Positions 8,430 to 15,644 of a stretch of DNA of 64,000 bases are shown one piece after another (position 1 is the stretch's first letter; the number at the start of each line of letters is the position of its first letter). A model generated the notes under the pieces. It was not told where the DNA came from and did not search any database. It saw only the letters and a list, made by a program, of their open reading frames with translations. The DNA is from Candidatus Nanoarchaeia archaeon. GTDB taxonomy: Archaea > Nanobdellota > Nanobdellia > Woesearchaeales > JANQNE01. The DNA is taken from the NCBI GenBank assembly GCA_028279725.1, contig JANQNE010000010.1, forward strand, positions 1 to 64,000. Direction: 5' to 3'. A program made the position numbers and the translations under genes.

Positions 8430-9665
8430 GTGTCTGAAATCTCAAACTACATAAAAAAAGAGCTCGAGAAAGGATTTTCTCTAAAAAATATAAAGAAGAA
8501 ACTATCGGAAGCAGGCCATGATATTTTAGAGATAGAGAAAGAGGCAGTAGCATTTGAGAAAAAAGAAGAGAAGAAAATTACTAATTTCTTAAAAAAACAT
8601 ACATTAATAGCCACAGTTGCAATACTCTTGATAATTTTAGTAGTTATTTTCATCAAAACAAAGCCGACAGCATTAGATTATGCAAAAAACCTCTCATTAG
8701 ACCAAATAAATGAGGAAGAAAAAATAACAGGACAACAACAAAAATTGATATCTCAATCAAAGATAGATGAATGTAATTTAGTTGAAGGGATGGATGAAAA
8801 AAATCTCTGTTTCGCACTTGCAGCAAGAGAGACTGATGATACTCTATTATGTGATCATATCGAAGAAATAGGAACTGACTTTAAACAATATGGCTGCATA
8901 AACAAGTTATATTGGGATAGCGAGTGTGATTATATTTCCTACATGGATGGAGATGAAAAGAAATGCAGGTTAGATAAGGCAATAAGGGAAAGAGATATAG
9001 CACAATGTGCAAGCAAGGAGTGCCTAGATATTATAACAAACTTGGCCTTAGATGAAAAAGATTATTCAATATGCTCAGAAAATAAAAAATGTATCCTAGC
9101 ATATGTAAAGAAATACAATGAGGAAGAAGCATGCCAAATCTTAGATGAACCAGGAGAATGTATTACATTAATTTTAGAAAATTCAATGGAAATTTCAAAG
9201 TGTTTGTTGGTCAATCTGGATGAAAAGATAGATTCTGGAGAAGAAGGGTGTATAGAAGCATTTTTAAAATCCATCTTGGTTTTAGTAAACTTCCCCCCAG
9301 CAGGAACTCCTAAAGAGGGATTGGGGGATTTAGTCTGCGATGTTTTTAAAACAACAAAAGATACGCCGAATTTTGATTGTGCGTCTATCCAAGAGATAGT
9401 GGAAAGAGGGGATGTGGAGGGAACACTAACTCCAACAACAAGACCAATCCATTTCTTGGTTTTAGCGGATTACACAAATAATGATTGTTCAAGTTTAACA
9501 GGAAATGATAAAACATTTTGTGAAGCTCTAGTGGCTTCAGATACATCAATTTGCGAGTCTTTAACTTCTTATAAAGAAGAATGCTCGGTTCTTGTTGATT
9601 TAAGGGCCAGAAATAATCCCTTCTACTCAGAACATAAATCCGATCCAGGGTTTCAAATGAAATAA
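8430..9665 (+). CDS. Membrane protein with Cys-rich extracellular domain
   Basis: A 411-residue protein starting with GTG, placed by AGAGGTG a few bases upstream. Residues 1-45 resemble the short helical module (KELEKGFSLKNIKKKLSEAGHD) often found at the cytoplasmic N-terminus of DPANN membrane proteins. A single transmembrane helix follows at about 57-76. The remaining ~330 residues contain spaced cysteines in a repeating helical pattern (for example CxxA…D..LC), which probably form extracellular disulfide-linked repeats. The fold and function are not recognised. It lies just upstream of the His-rich putative precursor. Confidence 0.7.
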   Translation: MSEISNYIKKELEKGFSLKNIKKKLSEAGHDILEIEKEAVAFEKKEEKKITNFLKKHTLIATVAILLIILVVIFIKTKPTALDYAKNLSLDQINEEEKITGQQQKLISQSKIDECNLVEGMDEKNLCFALAARETDDTLLCDHIEEIGTDFKQYGCINKLYWDSECDYISYMDGDEKKCRLDKAIRERDIAQCASKECLDIITNLALDEKDYSICSENKKCILAYVKKYNEEEACQILDEPGECITLILENSMEISKCLLVNLDEKIDSGEEGCIEAFLKSILVLVNFPPAGTPKEGLGDLVCDVFKTTKDTPNFDCASIQEIVERGDVEGTLTPTTRPIHFLVLADYTNNDCSSLTGNDKTFCEALVASDTSICESLTSYKEECSVLVDLRARNNPFYSEHKSDPGFQMK

Positions 9666-9673
9666 CCAAAAGC

Positions 9674-9681
9674 TTTATAAA
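9674..9681 (+). promoter_or_regulatory. TATA box for the His-X-Ser precursor gene
   Basis: TTTATAAA ends exactly 22 bases before the ATG at 9704, and there is no Shine-Dalgarno. This predicts a leaderless transcript. Confidence 0.6.
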
Positions 9682-9703
9682 ACTCAAAATCACAAATAAG
9701 AAA

Positions 9704-10189
9704 ATGCAAAAAAAAATCCCACAACTCAAAAAAAAGATATCTGGGTTTTTATCTAATGAACAGGGAACAATCTCAAAAAAATCAATAATGAAATTAGGTT
9801 TAATCACTTCTCTTCTATCAACTTCTACAGAAGATGTATCTGGGGGATCTGAAGAGTGCCATAACAGTGACGGAACAAATTGTGATCACCATGAAAGTTC
9901 TTCAGTAACACTCTCAAGCAGCACATATAATTTAGTAGATGCTGGGAACCCACCATCTGCCCACGCCAGTGATTCTTGCTCAGGTACACATTCAAATTCT
10001 TGGGCTGATGATTGTAGTTGTCATGCCAATGCCTCCACAGCAGACCACGCCAGCGATTCGAGCGGACATCACACCAATGATCTGGAGGTTGCTAAAAAAG
10101 GTACAGGTATAAAAGCAACCCATGAACATAATGTGGCGCATGCTTCACAACTCACAGGTACACCTAGCTCTCATTGTAGTTTATCATAG
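9704..10189 (+). CDS. HxsA-like His/Ser/Cys-rich putative RiPP precursor
   Basis: A 161-residue protein of unusual composition. Residues 1-45 are a Lys-rich helical leader (KISGFLSNEQGTISKKSIMK then LGLITSLLST). The remainder is dominated by His, Ser, Asp, Ala and Cys. It contains six His-X-Ser triplets, at His53, 63, 87, 115, 146 and 157, plus near-matches such as HSN and HAN, and six cysteines (52, 60, 92, 104, 106, 158). Repeated His-X-Ser is the signature of HxsA proteins, which are proposed substrates of the HxsB/HxsC radical SAM maturases. HxsD-like and HxsB-like genes lie immediately downstream. It has its own promoter. The modification and the mature product are unknown. Metal binding by the His/Cys core is an alternative role. 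Confidence 0.7.
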   Translation: MQKKIPQLKKKISGFLSNEQGTISKKSIMKLGLITSLLSTSTEDVSGGSEECHNSDGTNCDHHESSSVTLSSSTYNLVDAGNPPSAHASDSCSGTHSNSWADDCSCHANASTADHASDSSGHHTNDLEVAKKGTGIKATHEHNVAHASQLTGTPSSHCSLS

Positions 10190-10201
10190 ACTAACAAAAA
10201 A

Positions 10202-10209
10202 TTTAAATA
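10202..10209 (+). promoter_or_regulatory. TATA box that fixes the hxsD start
   Basis: TTTAAATA ends 22 bases before the ATG at 10232. The in-frame TTG at 10229 would break the 22-base spacing seen at other genes, so the ATG is preferred. Confidence 0.55.
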
Positions 10210-10231
10210 AAAGATGAAGTTCTATTGATTG

Positions 10232-10687
10232 ATGGAAGATCTAAATAATCTTGGGAATCTAAAGATAAACAAAGCAGAAAATTACATATTTTTCTCTGTA
10301 AATCCATCAATATTTTCTTTAGAAGTAGTATATTCAGCAGCATATATTATGATAGACAAGGCATATATTTTTTTAGATGGGAATCCGAAAAGATCAATAG
10401 ATATTGAGATAAGAGCAAAGAAAGAAAATCAAGATCTAAAGAGATTAGCCTTGGAATTTAACAACGAACTAATCAATTATGCCAACTATAAACAACAAAA
10501 CAAGGAAAATAAAGAGATAAGGGAGATGATCCTACAAAGAGCTTTACAGACAAATTTAATCACTCCAGAATACACCGAAGGCAATATCAAGGATCCAAAA
10601 AACATCAAAGAGGCCTGGTCAGAAGATAAAAGACCAAAGAAGACCAAAAATGCAAATAAAAGAAAAACCAATAATAATCAAGCTTAA
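10232..10687 (+). CDS. hxsD: HxsD-like protein of the His-Xaa-Ser system
   Basis: About 151 residues. Residues 15-105 match the HxsD family as I remember it: a strand FFSVNPSIFSLEVVYSAAY, a Tyr/Leu-rich strand, an Ile/Glu strand, then RLALEFNNELINYANY and IREMILQRALQTN, which correspond to the family's EFxNELLNDYxLRE-type segment. HxsD is a small partner protein always found with HxsB and HxsC; its biochemical role is not established. The C-terminal ~40 residues are a Lys/Asn-rich low-complexity tail, and the last 38 bases overlap the next gene in another frame. No signal peptide is present, so it acts in the cytoplasm. Confidence 0.75.
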   Translation: MEDLNNLGNLKINKAENYIFFSVNPSIFSLEVVYSAAYIMIDKAYIFLDGNPKRSIDIEIRAKKENQDLKRLALEFNNELINYANYKQQNKENKEIREMILQRALQTNLITPEYTEGNIKDPKNIKEAWSEDKRPKKTKNANKRKTNNNQA

Positions 10688-10868
10688 TCCTTCTTTTTAT
10701 TCTAAAGGGGCAATATTACAGACTATTAAAGATTTTAGTTCTGTCTGCTCCTCTGATTTAGAGAAAAAAAGCAAATTTCTCATAACAATCAACCCAAAAA
10801 AAGGAATAGACAAAAATGAACTCGCACATGAATTCTGTAATTATTGTCTTGGTTTGATGAATCAGTAA
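10650..10868 (+). CDS. Short second HxsD-like protein
   Basis: A 72-residue protein starting inside the tail of the preceding HxsD-like gene. Its outline IIIKLNPSFYSKGAILQTIKDFSSVC … FLITINPKKGIDKNELAHEFCNYCLGLM parallels the HxsD core (strand–helix–strand, then EFxNYxLxL) without the C-terminal helix. I read it as a diverged HxsD paralogue that may pair with the longer one as a heterodimer, which is inference. Position and overlap imply co-transcription. Because the gene is short, an unrelated small protein cannot be excluded. Confidence 0.6.
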   Translation: MQIKEKPIIIKLNPSFYSKGAILQTIKDFSSVCSSDLEKKSKFLITINPKKGIDKNELAHEFCNYCLGLMNQ

Positions 10869-10936
10869 TTAATAATATTTCTTTATTTTAATAGTCTCCA
10901 AATAGAGACAAAATGATAATACACCAAAAAGAAAAT

Positions 10937-10944
10937 TTTATATT
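10937..10944 (+). promoter_or_regulatory. TATA box for the B12-type radical SAM gene
   Basis: TTTATATT lies 29 bases before the ATG at 10974. It overlaps the alternative TTG start at 10944, which argues against that start. Just upstream a small hairpin GTCTC-N6-GAGAC (10894-10909) follows a T-rich stretch and may help end the previous transcript. Confidence 0.45.
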
Positions 10945-10973
10945 TGCTGAAAAAACCTATCTCAGTTAAGATA

Positions 10974-12299
10974 ATGAAAAACATAACCTTATTTTGGCCA
11001 AATCTGATATTTAAAGAAAAAGGCAGAATCATCCCTTCTTTATTTTTAGCAAAATACTACGGGTTGCTGAAAGATGAATTCAATGTCTCCTGTGTAGAGA
11101 CATTTATGAGGGGGGGAATAAACAAAGCAGACTTTCTCCAAAACAAAAAAGAAATATCCAGAAAATTAGAATCAGACATAAGAAAGATAGAATCAACAAA
11201 TCCAGACATACTTTGCATTAGTAGCTGGACCTTGCTAAACTTGCCATACATATTGGAATTTTCAAGACACTTCAAAAAAAGAAACAAAGATGTAAAAATT
11301 ATCTTGGGAGGGGATGGTCCAACAAATTCACCGAAAAATCTTTCTACTTTAACAAAACATATAGATTTTTTTATAGTTGGCTGCGGAGAGCATGCAGTCT
11401 GCAAATTAATTAAAGATATAGTTAATAAGAAAAATATAGGCCAGAACATAATCCACATGAGGAATAGATTCCCCCCAATAAGTACAATTATCCCGGATTA
11501 TTCTGGAACCTTAGATGAGAACAGACATAAGATAATCCCTTTAGAAGGATCAACAGGGTGCACAAACAACTGCACATTTTGTTCCTCACAGAAGTGGATC
11601 AAAGGTCCCTATAATAAAGGAGTTGATACAATCATCAAAGAATTAAAACAATACATATCCAATTATAATATTAATAGATTTTTCTTTATAGACAATAATT
11701 TTACAGGCAACCCAAAGAACGCAGAGTTATTTTGTAGAATGCTTAAAAAAAACAAATTAGATATAAATTGGAGCTGCAGCTCAAGAACAGACACAATATC
11801 TCCTAGATTATTGAACTTGATGCATGATTCAGGATGCTATTCAATTTTCTATGGTATAGAAAGTCTAAATAAAAATACACTAAAATTAACAAAAAAAACA
11901 AAAGACCCTTCAAGATATATAAAGAAATCAAAAGAGATGATTAATTATTCAAGAGATCTCCTAGCTACTAAAGTGGAAGGAATTATTGGTTTTCCATGGG
12001 AGTCAAAAAAAGATATGTTAGAAACTGTGAGTTTTTTCAGGAATAACTGGAGCGATATTGCGTATATCCATACATTAATTGCAATCCCCGGATCAAAAAT
12101 ATGGAGATCATATTTAAATAAAGAATTAGAATTATTTGGATCAAAGATCCTCCACAATAATTTATTCTTTGAAAAATACAAGAACTTACCTTGGCTGGTT
12201 CCAACAGCCTGGAGAGTAAAAAACAAAAGAATGAATAATAAGGATCTTACTGATTTTGTCGAACACAACCAGGAAGTAAAAACCAAAGAATTTATATAA
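10974..12299 (+). CDS. B12-binding-type radical SAM enzyme
   Basis: About 441 residues. The N-terminal ~150 residues have the Rossmann-like outline of cobalamin-binding domains (LFWPN…IPSLFLAKYYG, then DILCISSWTLLNLPYI and KIILGGDGPTNSP, FFIVGCGEHA). The lower ligand motif DxHxxG is not visible, which is common in radical SAM relatives. The radical SAM core starts with C196-x3-C200-x2-C203 (CTNNCTFC) and continues through FFFIDNNFTGN, YGIESLNKNTL and EGIIGFPWES. Such enzymes often methylate unactivated carbons or modify peptides. Position between hxsD and hxsB suggests it tailors the His-rich precursor, which is inference. The TATA box supports the ATG at 10974 rather than the upstream TTG. 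Confidence 0.75.
   Translation: MKNITLFWPNLIFKEKGRIIPSLFLAKYYGLLKDEFNVSCVETFMRGGINKADFLQNKKEISRKLESDIRKIESTNPDILCISSWTLLNLPYILEFSRHFKKRNKDVKIILGGDGPTNSPKNLSTLTKHIDFFIVGCGEHAVCKLIKDIVNKKNIGQNIIHMRNRFPPISTIIPDYSGTLDENRHKIIPLEGSTGCTNNCTFCSSQKWIKGPYNKGVDTIIKELKQYISNYNINRFFFIDNNFTGNPKNAELFCRMLKKNKLDINWSCSSRTDTISPRLLNLMHDSGCYSIFYGIESLNKNTLKLTKKTKDPSRYIKKSKEMINYSRDLLATKVEGIIGFPWESKKDMLETVSFFRNNWSDIAYIHTLIAIPGSKIWRSYLNKELELFGSKILHNNLFFEKYKNLPWLVPTAWRVKNKRMNNKDLTDFVEHNQEVKTKEFI
12291..12298 (+). promoter_or_regulatory. TATA box for hxsB inside the end of the upstream gene
   Basis: TTTATATA, located in the last codons of the previous gene, ends exactly 22 bases before the hxsB ATG at 12321. There is no ribosome-binding site, so a leaderless start is predicted. 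Confidence 0.55.
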
Positions 12300-12320
12300 C
12301 TCCGGGTAGGAAATATCAAG

Positions 12321-13730
12321 ATGAAACCACTAGATTTTAAGGGTAAAGACTATATATTAAACAATATTAGATTTAAGACATTAAGGGGGAAATATCTATT
12401 AACCACAGACACAGGGGCATGGATATTATTAAATAAGAGCGCATATTTAAATTTAAAAAACAATAAAATAAAAAAGCCATTGTTCAATCTTCTGGAAGAA
12501 AAAGGCATAATAATAACCAAAAATAATATTGAAAAAGTAGTTTCTGATCAAAGGGAGAGGCTAGATTTTTTATTTAGAGGAGCATCATTGCATATAATTC
12601 TCCCAACATTAAGATGCAACCATAAATGTGTTTATTGCCACAGCGCAGCGCAGGATGCAGACAAAAAAAAGTTTGATATGGATAAAAAAACTATAGACAA
12701 GACCTTAGATTTTATTTTTCAAACACCTGCAAAAGCAATAACTATTGAGTTTCAAGGTGGGGATGCGTTATTAAGAGCAGATTCATTCAAATACACAGTC
12801 CAAAAGGCCAAAAAGCTAAATAAAAAATTCAACAAGGATGTTTATTTTGCTTTAGTAACAAATCTTACGATAATGGATGAAAAAATAATGGATTTCTTGA
12901 AAAAAGAAAAAGTTAGGATATGCACATCTTTGGATGGGCCAAAAAAAATACATGATTTGAATAGGATATATACAGGCCACACATCATCATATGATGCGGT
13001 AACAAAAAATTTAAGACTACTCAAAAAAAACAAAATCCCTGTGTCTACACTAATGGTAACAACAAAACACAGTTTACCTCATTGGAAAGGAATAATTGAT
13101 GAATATGCCAAGTGGGGGTTCACTAGCATACAGCTAAAATATCTCAATAAATTAGGATTTGCAAAGAACACATGGGGGGAGATTGGTTACACTGTAGAAG
13201 AGTTTCTTGTTTTTTGGAAGAAAGCAGCAGACTACATATTAGAATTAAACAAAAAAGGAACTTATATTGAGGAGAGATATATCAAAATAATATTGATGAA
13301 AATCTTAAGTAAGAAGGACCCTGCATTTTTAGATTTGAGAAGTCCCTGCGGCATGGTTATTGGTCAGATGGCATACAACCATAATGGGGATATCTATTCA
13401 TGTGATGAAGGAAGAAACTTTGAATTATTTAAGTTGGGCAATGTAAAAAAAGACACATACAAAGGTATTTTATCATCGGAGAAATCACAACAATTAATTT
13501 CATCTTCAATAAATGATATACTGGTATGTGATAATTGTATCTACAAGCCATATTGCGGTCATTGTCCTGTGATGAATTATGCCGAGGAAGGAAATTTAAT
13601 CCCAAAATTACCTTCGAATTCAAAATGCAGATATCATAAATTTGCATTTGATTATGTTTTTGAAAAATTACTATTTGATAAGGAAGCAAGAAAAATATTT
13701 TTTAGTTGGATGAAGAAGAAAACAAAATGA
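12321..13730 (+). CDS. hxsB: HxsB-family His-Xaa-Ser radical SAM maturase
   Basis: A 469-residue protein, the usual HxsB length. Residues 10-80 form the family's N-terminal domain (FKTLRGKYLLTTDTGAWILL). The radical SAM cluster is C99-x3-C103-x2-C106 (CNHKCVYC). EFQGGDALL replaces the common GGEP motif, and VTNLTIMDEK and ICTSLDGPKKIHDLNR follow as in HxsB. The C-terminus has RSPCGMVIGQMAYNHNGDIYSC and YKPYCGHCPVMNYAEEG, a SPASM-type region for auxiliary iron–sulfur clusters, ending in CRYHKFAFDYVF. HxsB acts with HxsC and HxsD on His-X-Ser repeat proteins; the reaction is not known to me. It is the best-supported member of the locus. The next gene starts in its stop codon (ATGA). Confidence 0.88.
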   Translation: MKPLDFKGKDYILNNIRFKTLRGKYLLTTDTGAWILLNKSAYLNLKNNKIKKPLFNLLEEKGIIITKNNIEKVVSDQRERLDFLFRGASLHIILPTLRCNHKCVYCHSAAQDADKKKFDMDKKTIDKTLDFIFQTPAKAITIEFQGGDALLRADSFKYTVQKAKKLNKKFNKDVYFALVTNLTIMDEKIMDFLKKEKVRICTSLDGPKKIHDLNRIYTGHTSSYDAVTKNLRLLKKNKIPVSTLMVTTKHSLPHWKGIIDEYAKWGFTSIQLKYLNKLGFAKNTWGEIGYTVEEFLVFWKKAADYILELNKKGTYIEERYIKIILMKILSKKDPAFLDLRSPCGMVIGQMAYNHNGDIYSCDEGRNFELFKLGNVKKDTYKGILSSEKSQQLISSSINDILVCDNCIYKPYCGHCPVMNYAEEGNLIPKLPSNSKCRYHKFAFDYVFEKLLFDKEARKIFFSWMKKKTK

Positions 13731-15643
13731 CATATCTAGATTTAAAGTTAGGTTATGGTTGCAACAACAATTGCTTACATTGCGTAATCGCAGATCAAAG
13801 GGATACATGCAGATCAAAGGGTGTGGATACAGATAGGTCAACAGAAGAATGTAAAAAAGAATTGGTAGATAGTAAATCCAGAGGTGCAACAGAAGTAACT
13901 TTCACAGGGGGAGAACCAACAATAAGAGAAGACATATTTGAACTTATATATTTTGCAAAAAACCTAGGATATTCAATAAACATGCAGACAAATGGAAGGA
14001 TGTTTTATTATGAAGAGTTTACAAAAGCCATCTCAAAAAATTTGATTAGATCATTTGTAATAGCATTACACGGACCAAATGAAAAGACACATGATAAGAT
14101 AACAGAAGCAAAGGGAAGCTTCAAGCAGACTGTAGAGGGAATAAAAAATTTAATTTCATTAAAACAAACAGTTAGAGGAAAGATGGTCCTCTCAAAAATA
14201 AACTACAGACAACTTAAAGAAACAATAACACTCATGATAGAATTAGGCATTAAATCTATCTTTGTTGCATTCCCTCACGCACAAGGAAACGCAAGAAAAA
14301 ATTTTGATGTTATTGTCCCAAAATACTCTGAAATAATCAACTATGTGAAAGATTCAATAAAATTTTGTAAGAAAAAAGGCATAGAGATTTACTTTGAGGC
14401 TATTCCTTTTTGCTTTATGACAGGATATGAAGATCATGTATCAGAATTAAGAGACATCGGAATAAACTATAAAGAATTAAAACAGCTTGGTGAAAATAAG
14501 AAGAATTGGGCAGAAATAAGAAAAAAAATAAAAAGAAAATTCCCACAATGTTCATTTTGTGACTACACTCAATTATGTGAAGGCCCTTGGATGGAATATC
14601 CTGCGGCATTTGGAAATAAAGAATTTAGACCAGTCTACAATAAAAAGATAGATGAGATAAAAATAGAGCTCACTTATGGCTGCAATAGCCATTGTTATTT
14701 CTGTCAAAATAAGACAATTCCCACAGAAAAAAAACAACTAACAACAAAACAAATATTAAACCTACTAGATGATATAAAGAGGAATGACATAAAAAAAGTA
14801 AGATTCACAGGAGGAGAACCAACACTAAGAAAAGACCTCTTAGAGATCTTAGCATACGCCAAGAAACTAGGATTAATTGTAAAGCTTAACACAAATGGAA
14901 GATTTAACATTGATTATGCAAAGAAACTATCAAATCACATAGATGTGATACTTTTTTCTGTTCATGGAGACAATAAAAAATCAAACAAACAGATAACAAA
15001 AACACAGGATTTTGATAACAAAATTAAAATAATAAAATTTTTCTCAAGATCCAAGGTTCACACAGCATGCAACACCATAATGAACAAAGAAACGGTAAAA
15101 AATTTAAACAATTTTTTAAGATTAATGGACAAATTAAAGGTCCAAGATTGGTTTTTTTCACCCCAAGTACCAGTTCCTGGGGAAAAGAACTATTACTTAA
15201 AAAATAAAGAGATAGAGCTTATAGTGGAAAAGTTAATCAAGTATAACAAAAAACAAAAAACAACATATTCCATAGGAAAATGTGCAACAATTCCATTCTG
15301 CTCTTGCGATCCTAGAAAGATTTTAGATCTATATTCAGGAAAAGAAGCCGGGGGAAAGTTCTGTGGCCCAAACAACAGCCTAGTAGTTTCTCCAAAAGGA
15401 GATGTTAGGTTTTGTTACTCAATAAACAAAATGCTTGGGAATACACTAAAAAATAGCCTAAAAGATATCTTAGGCAAAAAACTACTAAACAAAAATCTAA
15501 GCCCTGCAGAATGCAAAGGTTGTTTGATGGAATTTATATGCAGAGGGGGCTGCAGGTTCACTGCAGAATCAATAAATGGAAATTTAACTTCATCACATCC
15601 ATTATCACAAAAAGAGAGATATAAAGATTTATTATTTCAATAA
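13727..15643 (+). CDS. Tandem radical SAM protein (two radical SAM modules)
   Basis: A 638-residue protein carrying two complete radical SAM modules. Module 1 has C12-x3-C16-x2-C19 (CNNNCLHC), FTGGEPTIRED and ALHGPNEKTHD. Module 2 has C319-x3-C323-x2-C326 (CNSHCYFC), FTGGEPTLRKD and SVHGDNKKSN. Module 1 ends with its own Cys group (CSFCDYTQLC) and module 2 with a SPASM-like CGPNNS…FC…CKGCLMEFICRGGC. Similarity of the halves points to an internal duplication and fusion. Neither half has the N-terminal domain of canonical HxsC. The ATG at 13727 overlaps the hxsB stop by four bases; the upstream TTG at 13706 is less likely. It is probably translated with hxsB and modifies the same substrate. Confidence 0.82.
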   Translation: MTYLDLKLGYGCNNNCLHCVIADQRDTCRSKGVDTDRSTEECKKELVDSKSRGATEVTFTGGEPTIREDIFELIYFAKNLGYSINMQTNGRMFYYEEFTKAISKNLIRSFVIALHGPNEKTHDKITEAKGSFKQTVEGIKNLISLKQTVRGKMVLSKINYRQLKETITLMIELGIKSIFVAFPHAQGNARKNFDVIVPKYSEIINYVKDSIKFCKKKGIEIYFEAIPFCFMTGYEDHVSELRDIGINYKELKQLGENKKNWAEIRKKIKRKFPQCSFCDYTQLCEGPWMEYPAAFGNKEFRPVYNKKIDEIKIELTYGCNSHCYFCQNKTIPTEKKQLTTKQILNLLDDIKRNDIKKVRFTGGEPTLRKDLLEILAYAKKLGLIVKLNTNGRFNIDYAKKLSNHIDVILFSVHGDNKKSNKQITKTQDFDNKIKIIKFFSRSKVHTACNTIMNKETVKNLNNFLRLMDKLKVQDWFFSPQVPVPGEKNYYLKNKEIELIVEKLIKYNKKQKTTYSIGKCATIPFCSCDPRKILDLYSGKEAGGKFCGPNNSLVVSPKGDVRFCYSINKMLGNTLKNSLKDILGKKLLNKNLSPAECKGCLMEFICRGGCRFTAESINGNLTSSHPLSQKERYKDLLFQ

Positions 15644-15644
15644 A

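Noticed and set aside
9385-9807. Minus-strand frame across the 3' end of the Cys-rich membrane protein and the start of the His-rich precursor
   Set aside because: It spans two genes and a promoter with good plus-strand signals and has no features of its own.
9704-9823. Twin-arginine or Sec signal at the N-terminus of the His-rich protein
   Set aside because: No RR motif, and the hydrophobic stretch (LGLITSLL) is too short; a leader peptide fits better.
10650-10868. Reading the two HxsD-like genes as one frameshifted gene
   Set aside because: Each has its own HxsD-like core and start, and the overlap lies in the low-complexity tail of the first; two genes explain it better.
13321-13730. HxsC identity for the gene after hxsB
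   Set aside because: Neither radical SAM half carries the N-terminal domain I associate with HxsC, so I do not use that name.
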